Part shown: in pieces, positions 48,001 to 55,454 of the stretch
Numbering within the stretch: the stretch's first letter is position 1
Layout of the letters: each line of letters starts with the position of its first letter
Assembly (NCBI RefSeq): GCF_003048875.2
Contig: NZ_CP049264.1
Location: 1,240,001-1,304,000 of the forward strand
Reading direction: 5' to 3'
DNA: 64,000 nt
Source of the DNA: Campylobacter concisus
GTDB taxonomy: Bacteria; Campylobacterota; Campylobacteria; Campylobacterales; Campylobacteraceae
Position numbers and translations under genes: made by a program
The notes under the pieces: model-generated
The model's input: only the letters and a program-made list of their open reading frames with translations
What the model was told of the DNA's origin: nothing
Databases searched by the model: none

Positions 48001-50305
48001 AAAAAACGGCTCTGGCAACTACGCTATAAATTTTAGCGGTAAAGGCGAAGCTGCAAACAATCCACACGATGAAAAATCAAAAGATGTAGAGGTCATAGAC
48101 GCTGAGACATCTGAGAAGACGACACTGACACTTGATAGAAATTTAAGCTACTCTGGAAGCTTTAACGTAGCACAAAACACCGGTAGCAAAAACTACATAG
48201 TAGAAAGACTAGATGATGCGGGAAATTTAGCCGTTCAAACCGTGACTATGGTGGCAAACAAAGGGCTTGATGTTGATATGTGGTTTTATGATTGTACAAA
48301 TAAAGAATTTATAAATAAATTTATGTATCCTGGACCATTTTTGCCAACAGATAGTGCAAATTTATTTTATGTAAAACATCACTATAAAGAGTGGATGGAG
48401 TGGGCTGGTGTTAGTGCAACTACTACGTTTGATGAAGTCTCCTTTAGAGGAGGAAAAGACTATAAATTAAGCTGGACTAGACCATCAGCAGGCGAGCTAA
48501 ACACAAATGATATGGCAAGAGTAGGACACTCCCCTATGGCAAGTGACACAGACCACACTGGCACCCACTACAATGTAAATCACTCGGGTAACTACACCTT
48601 GCTAGAAGCTGAGACGGTAGGAACAGACCTTATCATGCATATGAGCGGATGGATATACATAGAAGAAGATGGCGAGTATCACGTACGAGCAGACCACTTC
48701 CAAGATCATGTATATATGGAGCTTGGTGATTATAAAATAGTTGCGTCATACTGGAATGGCGACCAACAACCACATCCTCCACAAAATCCAAACCCTTGGT
48801 CTACAACGCCAGTTAATCAAGTCGGTAATACAAGTTTGGGGTACCCTAATGTAATAACTTTAAAAAAGGGCTTTTACAAGTTAAATATCGACTATATAGA
48901 TCAAAGAACGGACGTGGATCTTGATATACAGATAAGAAAACATAAAAATCCAATATATACAGATGCTGACTTTAAAAATATTGGCTCGCAAGGAAGTGGC
49001 ACGCATCTTTTTAGTAATAGCTATATAAAAGCTTTGGAAGATAAAGGATACGTTAGTAGTGCTGACGCAAATGGCTATAGAAAAGCACTAAATGGTTATG
49101 GAAATGACCCAGATGATTTTAATAGAGTAATGCACTTAAAGCACAATACAAATACTCTTGAAGGAAGTAATCTAAACGATGTCTTTATCTATAATGGCAA
49201 GAGCATAGATGCAAAAGGTGGTGTAGATAAGCTGATATTTGTTGAAGATACAAAACTAGAAAAAGTAAGTAATTTAAATGATACTTTAAAAAGTTTTGAA
49301 CGTTTGCAACTAGGTACTGAAACCCAAGCTGTCTCAATATCACTCAATACTAAAAACGTTCTTGATATCATAGACTCAAAAGAGACCACCATAACCATTG
49401 GTTCAGGAAGTGGCAGAAAAAAGATACAAGATACACAAAGTATGAATACTGTCTTAAAAATCTCAGGCGATGATGAAGATGGCGTGAAGCTAATAAGTGA
49501 TGGAAATAATAAATTTGAACTAGCTACTGATAAAGAAGTGACTATGCTTAACTGGAAACATAGTCAAGCCATTGGAGATGAATTTAACAAAGTAGAAGTC
49601 ACAGCTGATAGCGGCAGTAAAACATATCATGATCATAAAAACGTAATAAATGATGCCAGCGGAAATACTACGATACTTAAAATAGACCATGCAGTAAATC
49701 AAGTCTATAAGGGCACATACACTGATGGAGCTAACACAAAGACATTTTTCGTTGAGATAGATAAAAATATCAAGATCACTCACGAGGGAGATGATCAAGA
49801 CAATACATTTACCTACGAAGGCAACAAGATAGATGCAAAAGGTGGCGTTGATACGCTCATCTTTACTGAAAATATCGATCTTAGCAGGGTGGCTGATCTA
49901 AACGATAAACTAAAGAGCTTTGAAACTTTACAGCTTGGTAGTAAGAGCACTCAGGCGGTCTCGATAGGACTAGACGCCAAAAGCGTGCTTGATATCATAG
50001 ACCGACAAGTAACAGATGGTGGTCTAAAAAGCGTAAATACCGTGCTAAAGATCAAAGGCGATAATAATGACAAAGTGGCACTAGATGGCAAAGGCACTAT
50101 CTTCACGCAAGCTACAGATGGCGAAGTAGCAGCACTAAATTTAAAACATAGCGCTTTAGGCGATACACACAACCAAGTAGCAGTTGATGCAAGTGGTCAC
50201 GCTGTAAATCAAGTCTATAAAGGCACTTATGGCAGTGGAGCAAGCGCACAAACATTTTTTATCGAGATAGATAAAGATGTAAGTGTAGTAAATTTGGTGC
50301 ATTAA
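45026..50305 (+). CDS. Giant secreted adhesin-like protein with retention-like module, Ca-type repeats, PA14-like domain and duplicated C-terminal module
   Basis: The 1759-residue protein begins with IGVIKKIKGEAIAISRDGTM and a GGHYSNIYDFYTGLRALE motif, both shared with the upstream paralogue. Residues about 330-850 carry Ig-like repeats with Ca-loop motifs such as DLDKNGDGVIDATE, ADKNGDGLISSDE and DADGDGLIDD, about 130 residues apart. The PA14-like domain starts near 1076 (KGLDVDMWFYD). Two C-terminal modules follow (about 1377-1585 and 1586-1759), each with DAKGGVD, VLDIID and VLKI motifs. Type I secretion and adhesion are inferred; no transporter genes are near. Confidence 0.68.
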   Translation: MPNFDAIRIGVIKKIKGEAIAISRDGTMRVLHKGDEIYLGDDIKTSENSNLTIVFDDGEKAYVGFSSVFHTINVFAEHKGELVIPKNANILENHKEHANDDDQISHQELSPHGSSSQYSASMGSSGGIKFELGGHYSNIYDFYTGLRALEARHDEIKWPVGEAKIGGVSYDGFGTQNLNFTQPEPNIVLNFNLTSDTGDKKGFLGGAQLNSLPKTPDGKKIITSIDAHIPDVAKNGDIITIKTNMKGGGKTSNYKVNTITNELIPVDSTGTPTGAAPIPIVNGKAEITGVEILNHGKTTVTSSYTTGGKTFTAPPTTYELNDTPAISKVTATLDLDKNGDGVIDATELGYGSGTQTSGMKFVVPDELSTGDKITFKLNEPGKPPVEKKFTLDKENGTATDEDGNTYTFTTDENGAVSFSVPNIANITAGSSIETGVVDKFGNVSATSTTPSSSVSDTVKVTLTADKNGDGLISSDEIGDGTSKIEINLPRTIKPKESVTINIGGSPKEFVVSDDGTSVYDKNNPSVVVPIVNAKFEVPGVSVPVAPGSSVSINTTVNDEHGTPKPNGTSSQTTPSVVVAPPVKSAKISFDSDLGSSNRTPDGKIDTSENRYNDGDPTKTEASIKIPSVIKEGDKIAIDVTNPDGSKTHKVYTYTNGKIIAPDHNEVPLNDGKFKITVPIEHGKTTSITTTMMDKAGNKGESDTNEIKFSDSPVAKFVKDADGDGLIDDTTGAITTSDVKVYLPSSAVPKDELKISILNPLTNKQSTVSYILDDDGVHMINKKDQSDIKVISDGAITIPDVTVSSKRPTLVDATLIKDDGSAISGTSSGRLFAFGVLDYIDDVKLVTKIDNADIHSAKYLNEEDYEHIISTSQYESNSTQKINYNIALTNDEQPYIKFGINKPDTTSDGKGYVLIEIKDENANVSDSFIAKIENNTVIADFEKVGKKLDRTHHIIDATYVGTDGVPQRDDNLTITVDLDSKPDKLIESDFDNIKNGSGNYAINFSGKGEAANNPHDEKSKDVEVIDAETSEKTTLTLDRNLSYSGSFNVAQNTGSKNYIVERLDDAGNLAVQTVTMVANKGLDVDMWFYDCTNKEFINKFMYPGPFLPTDSANLFYVKHHYKEWMEWAGVSATTTFDEVSFRGGKDYKLSWTRPSAGELNTNDMARVGHSPMASDTDHTGTHYNVNHSGNYTLLEAETVGTDLIMHMSGWIYIEEDGEYHVRADHFQDHVYMELGDYKIVASYWNGDQQPHPPQNPNPWSTTPVNQVGNTSLGYPNVITLKKGFYKLNIDYIDQRTDVDLDIQIRKHKNPIYTDADFKNIGSQGSGTHLFSNSYIKALEDKGYVSSADANGYRKALNGYGNDPDDFNRVMHLKHNTNTLEGSNLNDVFIYNGKSIDAKGGVDKLIFVEDTKLEKVSNLNDTLKSFERLQLGTETQAVSISLNTKNVLDIIDSKETTITIGSGSGRKKIQDTQSMNTVLKISGDDEDGVKLISDGNNKFELATDKEVTMLNWKHSQAIGDEFNKVEVTADSGSKTYHDHKNVINDASGNTTILKIDHAVNQVYKGTYTDGANTKTFFVEIDKNIKITHEGDDQDNTFTYEGNKIDAKGGVDTLIFTENIDLSRVADLNDKLKSFETLQLGSKSTQAVSIGLDAKSVLDIIDRQVTDGGLKSVNTVLKIKGDNNDKVALDGKGTIFTQATDGEVAALNLKHSALGDTHNQVAVDASGHAVNQVYKGTYGSGASAQTFFIEIDKDVSVVNLVH

Positions 50306-50405
50306 ATTTAACTTTGTCGGGCTAAAAATTATAGTTTTATATTTAAATTTCTTAAAAACAAAAGCTTCTTCTAGATTTTTAAACTTAGTTTAAATATTTA
50401 AAATG

Positions 50406-50411
50406 TATAAT
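50406..50411 (+). promoter_or_regulatory. -10 box of tRNA-Phe
   Basis: TGTATAAT lies 20 bases before the tRNA, matching the tRNA-Met promoter. Confidence 0.65.
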
Positions 50412-50431
50412 CCAATTTCTTTTATCAAGGT

Positions 50432-50507
50432 GGTTGGATAGCTCAGTCGGTAGAGCAGCAGACTGAAAATCTGCGTGTCGGCAGTTCGATTCTGCCTCTA
50501 ACCACCA
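50432..50507 (+). tRNA. tRNA-Phe (GAA anticodon)
   Basis: The cloverleaf is intact: acceptor GGTTGGA/TCTAACC (one G-T pair), D-stem GCTC/GAGC, anticodon stem GCAGA/TCTGC with loop CTGAAAA (anticodon 50465-50467), T-arm GGCAG TTCGATT CTGCC, and encoded CCA. Confidence 0.96.
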
Positions 50508-50578
50508 TTTTAACTTTCTCAAATATCATTTTTACTTCCATTAAATAGAGCTTTACTAAAAAACTGGTTTTGTCTAAT

Positions 50579-51934
50579 TTATGCTTGTTTTAAATTTATA
50601 AGTTCAAATTCTGCCCAAAATTCGCTTCCAGCTCCTACTTCACTTTTTACACCTAGCTTTGCGCCGTGAATTTTAGCTATATTTGCAGCGATGGCAAGAC
50701 CAAGACCGCTACCTCTGTTTTGGCTTTTGTTTCTTGAGCTTTCAACTTGATAAAATTTATTCCAGATTAGCTCGACATCTTTTTTAGAGATGCCTAAGCC
50801 ATCGTCTTTTACAGACAAAAGTGCGTGCGTTTTTGACACACTTAAATTTAGCTCGATCTTAGCTTCTGCAAATTTTAGTGCATTGCTTAAAAAGTTATCC
50901 ACCAGCCTTGATATCATCAGCTCATTGCCTAAAATTTGGACATCTGGCGCTATATCGCAACTAAATTTTAACCCCTTTGCGCTTGCTAGCTTCTCATAGT
51001 CGCTAGCTAAATTTTGCAAGATAGAGCTTAAATTTATATCTTTTAGCTCCAAATTTCTGCCAGCTTCTAGCCTTGAAAGCTCTAAAATTTGATCTATCAG
51101 CGAGGTGATCTTTCTTGACTGCCTAGAGATGACCTCCAGCGACTCCTTGGCCTCGTCCAAATTTTGCGCATAGCTCGCAGCGTAGTCGCTCTCAGCCATG
51201 ATGACAGAAAGTGGTGTTCGTAGCTCGTGCGAGACGTCTGAAGTGAGCTGTTTCTCGCTTTGATAGACCTTTTCGAGGGAGCCTAGCATCTGGTTAAAAA
51301 CGCTTGCAAGCGCGTGCAGCTCGTCTTTGCCAGCAGGCAGGTCTATGCGCTTTGAAAAGTCCCGGCTGCTGCCTATCTCAAGCGCAGTTTTAGACATCAT
51401 AGCGACTGGCTTCATCGCGTTTTTTATCGTTTTATAGCCACCGTAAAGCACAAAAATAAACAAAACCGGCACAAAAACGCCAAGCGCTAGTAAAAATAGC
51501 CCCTCTTTTTTGAAAAATTTCTCCGCATTTATCACGCCTCTGACCCAGACCCCTTTGCCTTTAGCTGCGATATCGTAGTAGTAAAAGCGGTTTTCGCCGT
51601 TTTCAAAAAGGCGCACTGCACCGCTATTCATTTTAAGTGAAATTTGAAAGTGTTTTGGCGCTAGACCACCGATCACATCGCCTTTTGCGTTATATTTTAC
51701 AAAAAATACCCCATCATCATATGGCTCAAACTCATCCATATCGTTGGCTATTTTGGTGACTGATTTGGCTAGCTTTTTTTGGCTCACGTCCTCAAAAACC
51801 TCATCCGCCACGACCGCCGAGATAGCAACTAGAGCCGCCACGATAACGATGATAAAAAACGAGTACCAAAGCGTTACGCGCGCGGTTATTGGGATGTTTG
51901 CAAGCGCTTGTTTAATCCTTAACAACATAGCCAA
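50579..51934 (-). CDS. Sensor histidine kinase of the PepSY-linked two-component system
   Basis: The 451-residue kinase has two membrane segments (SFFIIVIVAALVAISAVV and FLLALGVFVPVLFIFVLY) around a periplasmic sensor of about 100 residues. A HAMP linker, DHp box SDVSHELRTPLSVIMA (phosphorylated His) and an ATPase domain with DNFLSNALKFA (N), DDGLGISKKD (G1) and GSGLGLAIAANIA (G2) complete it. It overlaps the regulator gene by 23 bases. The start could also be internal, since RBS evidence is weak. The signal sensed is unknown; the PepSY partner suggests envelope stress or metals, which is an inference. Confidence 0.92.
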   Translation of the reverse strand: MAMLLRIKQALANIPITARVTLWYSFFIIVIVAALVAISAVVADEVFEDVSQKKLAKSVTKIANDMDEFEPYDDGVFFVKYNAKGDVIGGLAPKHFQISLKMNSGAVRLFENGENRFYYYDIAAKGKGVWVRGVINAEKFFKKEGLFLLALGVFVPVLFIFVLYGGYKTIKNAMKPVAMMSKTALEIGSSRDFSKRIDLPAGKDELHALASVFNQMLGSLEKVYQSEKQLTSDVSHELRTPLSVIMAESDYAASYAQNLDEAKESLEVISRQSRKITSLIDQILELSRLEAGRNLELKDINLSSILQNLASDYEKLASAKGLKFSCDIAPDVQILGNELMISRLVDNFLSNALKFAEAKIELNLSVSKTHALLSVKDDGLGISKKDVELIWNKFYQVESSRNKSQNRGSGLGLAIAANIAKIHGAKLGVKSEVGAGSEFWAEFELINLKQA

Positions 51935-52571
51935 GCCCTCTTTTAGTCTGGATCACCTCGCACTCGCCAAGCTTTTTTCTTATGTTTTTTATAAGCACGT
52001 CGATGACGTTTGAGCCGCCCGTGTAGTCAAAGTCCCAGACGTGCTCTTTGATCTGGTCGCGAGTTAAAATTCTGCCCTTATTTAGCATCAAAAACTCTAA
52101 AATTTCATACTCTTTGCCAGTGAGCTCTACCCGCTCGCCGCTAAATTCGACTGACTTTTTAGAAAGGTCGATCTTTAGCTCGCCTGCGCAAATTTCACTA
52201 GCCACGTTGCCGCTATTTCGGCGAATGAGCGTGCGCACCCTGGCTAACAGCTCCTTAAAGTCAAATGGCTTGACCAAGTAGTCATCCGCACCCGCGTCAA
52301 GCCCCTTTACAACGTCATCCACATCGTCTTTGGCTGTCAGTATCAACACAGGGGTCGCTAGCTTTGCGGCGCGCGATCTTTGCAAAAATGTAAGTCCGTC
52401 CATCACCGGCATCATAAGATCAAGCACGATGAGATCGTAGTGCGCCACGGCGGTAGAGTCCATCGCTTCCTCGCCGTTAAACGCGCTATCGACGCTATAT
52501 CCGTTTTTCTTTAGGTGCCTTGTAATGACGCTATTTAGGTCTATTTCGTCCTCTACGACTAAAATTTTCAT
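51912..52571 (-). CDS. OmpR/PhoB-family response regulator
   Basis: The 219-residue regulator has a receiver with VVEDEID, the Asp of IVLDLMMPVMDG, LILTAKD and LVKPFDFKELLARV. A winged-helix output domain follows, with ELTGKEYEILEFLMLN and VIDVLIKNIRKKLG. The winged-helix class usually binds tandem direct repeats with 10-11 base spacing. Such a pair (ATGAA) is visible upstream of the PepSY gene at 53851 and 53862. It lies between the 217-residue gene and the kinase gene in one leftward operon. Confidence 0.94.
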   Translation of the reverse strand: MKILVVEDEIDLNSVITRHLKKNGYSVDSAFNGEEAMDSTAVAHYDLIVLDLMMPVMDGLTFLQRSRAAKLATPVLILTAKDDVDDVVKGLDAGADDYLVKPFDFKELLARVRTLIRRNSGNVASEICAGELKIDLSKKSVEFSGERVELTGKEYEILEFLMLNKGRILTRDQIKEHVWDFDYTGGSNVIDVLIKNIRKKLGECEVIQTKRGLGYVVKD

Positions 52572-52612
52572 CCCTGCCTTACCTGCCTCACTTGGTTTTG
52601 CCAGCTATTTTA

Positions 52613-53266
52613 TCAAATTTGACTTTTTATTTTTAGATTTAAAATTTCGCCATTTGCTGCGCCTATCTTAAAATCATATAAAAAGTCGTTAAATTTAGCC
52701 CTTGCATCATAAAAATACTCCGTGCAAAATGTGCCAAAGCTTTGTTTTTTCACTAGATAGATCGGTGCAAATTCCACCTCTTCTGGCTTGGTTTTTAGGC
52801 GCTCTGTGACGATCTCTTTAACTTTTTCTGGCAAGATGCAAGCCACTCTTTCAAATTTAGCCTGCTCTTCATTTATCTTTGATAGCTCCACCTTTTGCGC
52901 CTCGTCTTTTAGGTGGTTTGAAGCGTTTGATAGCCACACTCCAGCCTTGCCAGCGTAGATGAGCAAATCCGCTGCACCTTGAAGCGAAAGCTCAAGCGTT
53001 TTTTTAAATAAATTCTGAACTTTGCATTTTGAGGTAGCTTGACTTAAAATTTCTGCGCTACTACTTTCTTCACTAGGATTTTTATCCAAATTTTCAGGGC
53101 TTTGCTCGCTCTTGCCTAAATTTTCGTAACTATTTTTATTAGTAACATTTTCACTTATATTTTCTATCTCGTTTTCGCTTAAATTTTTATTCAAATTTCT
53201 CTCTAAGACTTGCTTGCTAACTTTCTCGTTTAAATTTTGATCTAAATTTTCACTCATCTTTTTCAC
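52613..53266 (-). CDS. Hypothetical protein with Asn/Glu-rich N-terminus, in the PepSY operon
   Basis: I do not recognise this 217-residue protein. Residues 1-75 are low complexity, repeating ENL/NLN/SEN units. From about 85 to 217 a compact helical then strand-rich region follows (LELSLQGAADLLIYAGKAG, FERVACILPEKVKEIV, YFYDARAKFNDFLYDFKIG). The ending FKIGAANGEILNLKIK resembles a PepSY strand-turn-strand. It lacks a signal peptide, so it may be cytoplasmic. Its place between a PepSY protein and a two-component system suggests a linked role. Confidence 0.55.
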   Translation of the reverse strand: MKKMSENLDQNLNEKVSKQVLERNLNKNLSENEIENISENVTNKNSYENLGKSEQSPENLDKNPSEESSSAEILSQATSKCKVQNLFKKTLELSLQGAADLLIYAGKAGVWLSNASNHLKDEAQKVELSKINEEQAKFERVACILPEKVKEIVTERLKTKPEEVEFAPIYLVKKQSFGTFCTEYFYDARAKFNDFLYDFKIGAANGEILNLKIKSQI

Positions 53267-53269
53267 CTT

Positions 53270-53298
53270 TATAAAATTTAACGCCCAAAAAGGGCGCT
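53270..53298 (-). terminator. Hairpin between the PepSY gene and the downstream operon
   Basis: On the minus strand AGCGCCC, a TTTTT loop and GGGCGT form a stem (53281-53298), followed by TAAATTTTATAA. It could attenuate transcription so that PepSY is made in excess of the regulators. Confidence 0.55.
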
Positions 53299-53301
53299 AG
53301 A

Positions 53302-53787
53302 TCACTTTGTATAGTTGCCGATTATCTCGCCTGTTTGAGCGTTTATGATCACCTTTTTCTCGCTCATGCCGCGATCAAGCTCGACCTCGTAAACCCAAAG
53401 GCCGTTTTTGTTCTCAAGGTCAGCCCCGTCAAGGCTCCAGCCAGCTTCAAGCGCTTGAGCTTTGGCCACAGCCTCATCGATGCTTAGGGCAAATTTTGAA
53501 AAATCTACCGCTTCGATCGGCAAGATATGCTTTTTATTTTTATTCTCTACTTTAACGATCTGACCGCTGTTAGCATCGATCTTGATATCTTGTTTGACGC
53601 CATCTTTAAATGACTCTATCTTGTAAAAAGTCACGCCCTTTTCGACGTTCATCTCGATATCTTTGACGCTTGAGCCTGGGAAGTTTTTCTCAGCTATGTT
53701 TAAAGCCTCTTTTGACGTGATGGCTGCTTGCAAACTTGTAGCTCCTAAAACTACTGCTAAAACTGCTGCACCTAATACCTTTTTCAT
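53302..53787 (-). CDS. Periplasmic protein with two PepSY domains
   Basis: The 161-residue protein has a signal peptide (VLGAAVLAVVLGATSLQA) and two PepSY units. The first has SKEALNIAEKNFPGSSVKD and KIDANSGQIVKVENK. The second has SIDEAVAKAQALEAGWSLDG, VYEVELDRGMSEKKVIINA and QTGEIIGNY. PepSY domains were first described as protease inhibitors, and pairs of them are common beside two-component systems. It is first in its operon and has a -10 box at 53835-53840 and AAGGAT before the ATG. Confidence 0.88.
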   Translation of the reverse strand: MKKVLGAAVLAVVLGATSLQAAITSKEALNIAEKNFPGSSVKDIEMNVEKGVTFYKIESFKDGVKQDIKIDANSGQIVKVENKNKKHILPIEAVDFSKFALSIDEAVAKAQALEAGWSLDGADLENKNGLWVYEVELDRGMSEKKVIINAQTGEIIGNYTK

Positions 53788-53834
53788 TTTTGATCCTTTT
53801 ATTTTTGATTTCCAACTTTCGTTTGGATGAGCGC

Positions 53835-53870
53835 ATTATAAAAGTCTTAAATGAAGCTAGGATGAATGAA
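53835..53870 (-). promoter_or_regulatory. PepSY operon promoter with direct-repeat operator
   Basis: The minus strand reads TATAAT at 53835-53840. Upstream, ATGAA (plus-strand view) occurs at 53851 and 53862, 11 bases apart, and a partial third copy overlaps at 53866. The 11-base period on one face of the helix fits an OmpR-type regulator, and the last repeat lies at the -35 position. Confidence 0.45.
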
Positions 53871-54155
53871 GGAAAATTTATTTTAAGACCACTCTACTGA
53901 CAAAATTTATAGCTATACAAAACAAATGTTTTTACCTAAAAACAATCAAAGAAACTATAAGGCAGCAAAAAGTTGGTCTAAGATTACAGCTTGGCATTTA
54001 TCAACTTGTTACACCAAACTAAGCAAACATACAAAGAAGGAGTAATCAGAATTTCTGCTATGATTTTGATTTTAATACTAGACAATAAAAATCTTCTGCT
54101 GTAGCTGAATTTTCATTATCGATCACGTGTAAGATAAATTTATAAAGGATAAAAG
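53871..54155. other. Intergenic region between the PepSY operon and the degraded gene
   Basis: These 285 bases show only short stretches that look like broken coding sequence, for example QKVGLRLQLGIYQLVTPN ending at a TAA near 54028. No intact ORF, tRNA or repeat is evident. An AAAGGAT ribosome site precedes the frame that begins at 54156. Confidence 0.4.
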
Positions 54156-54930
54156 ATGAAATTTAAAACCATACTATTAATAAGCTTTCTAATAAGCCTT
54201 AATTTATATGGATTTGAGCCTATGATGCCAGGTAGAGCTTATGAGAAAGCTAGCGACGACTATGGGCAGGTTGATACCATAGTATGGTGCAGTGCAGATT
54301 ATGGTGTTGACACAATTACTCCTAGCTTTAAATGCTATGATGATAAGGATAAGTATAAAATTTAAAGAGTACTCTTTAGAAGATTTTTATATGTCAGTCA
54401 AGAAGTACTGCCTTTAGAGATAATTATTTTGCTGATCTTTATAATCTAATCGTGAAAGAAGCTCCAAATTTAAAAAGAAAAAAAGCTCAAAAAGATAGCT
54501 AGAGAGGATAACTAAAACTCAAAAAGAGTGTATAAAGAAGTTTTTCAAAAAGAGTTTAAACAAAATTGCAAACTAACATTTAGTATATCTGGTGCTATTC
54601 ATTGCTCTAGGTCATATTATAGAAGCTATACGGCAAAGCTTGCACTCATGCTTTATGAGAGCGATAAAGAGCTATTTAAAAAGAATTTACGGCGAAGATT
54701 ACGAGAAAATTTAAAGAGGTATTTGAAGATACTTTTAAAGTATGTGCCTATACTTTATTCAGAAGTAGAGCTAAATGGTATTAAAAAAATACAGATGATA
54801 AACCATATGCTGAGTTTTTTTAAGAAAATATGATGACTATACTGGTGATTATGATAATTATAAAATCCATGATCTAATTTATATAGTCTTAGTCCAATAC
54901 TCACTAATAGACAAAAAAATGGTCATTTAG
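54156..54930 (+). pseudogene. Degraded gene for a small exported protein, at least four frameshifts
   Basis: The first piece (54156-54365) encodes a signal peptide (KTILLISFLISLNLYG) and GRAYEKASDDYGQVDTIVW. Reading then continues, in shifted frames, with KFKEYSLEDFYMSVKKY, STAFRDNYFADLYNLIVKEA, VYKEVFQKEFKQNCKL and GAIHCSRSYYRSYTAKLAL. Later pieces are EVFEDTFKVCAYTLFRSRAK and KYDDYTGDYDNYKIHDLI, up to a TAG at 54928. The pieces make one plausible secreted protein of about 250 residues, with Cys in CSADYG, QNC, IHC and VCAY. Family not recognised. The 101-residue frame at 54528-54833 is one such piece and not a gene. Confidence 0.55.
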
Positions 54931-55159
54931 TTTTACCAGAGAATAGAAAAGAGGAGTAGTGTGCCTACTCCGAGCTTCTTTTATACCAGAATTATGATTA
55001 TACTTCTATATTGCATTTCCTTAATATCATAGATATTTTTAAAAAAATATTAAATAAAACTGAGGGAAAAAAAGTGAAAAAAATACAAAAAAATAAGAAA
55101 ACTTAAAGTTCTTGAAATATAGTTAAAATCGTGATTTTAAAAGGATTTTTGAAGATAAA

Positions 55160-55234
<75 letters not shown>

Positions 55235-55252
55235 ACACTTAAAAGAAGTCGT

Positions 55253-55258
55253 ATTATA
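55253..55258 (-). promoter_or_regulatory. -10 box of tRNA-Asn
   Basis: The minus strand reads TATAAT, 18 bases before the tRNA 5' end. Confidence 0.6.
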
Positions 55259-55329
55259 GTTAGCAATCATTTAAAAAAATAGCTTAAATAACTAAAGAAA
55301 TTTTAGCCATTTTTTTCTAATAAATTATA

Positions 55330-55367
55330 TATTTAAAAACCACTCAAGCAAATTGCCTGAGCGGTTT
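55330..55367 (-). terminator. Terminator of the chemoreceptor gene
   Basis: On the minus strand AACCGCTCAGGC pairs with GCTTGAGTGGTT (two G-T pairs tolerated) and is followed by a TTTTTAAATATA run. It lies about 90 bases after the reconstructed stop codon. A second weaker hairpin (ACCAAAA/TTTTGGT) lies at 55375-55405. Confidence 0.7.
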
Positions 55368-55454
55368 AGAGTTTTACCAAAACAAGATCGTTTTATTTTG
55401 GTAGTTTTGTTTAAACAAATTTGAGTTTGTTTAAAACTCTAGAGAAAGAGTAGT

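Noticed and set aside
36153-50507. Integrative element bounded by tRNA-Met and tRNA-Phe
   Set aside because: No integrase, excisionase or repeated tRNA 3' end was found. It remains only a possible old island.
54528-54833. A 101-residue intact gene
   Set aside because: Adjacent frames carry clear continuations on both sides, so it is one piece of a broken gene.
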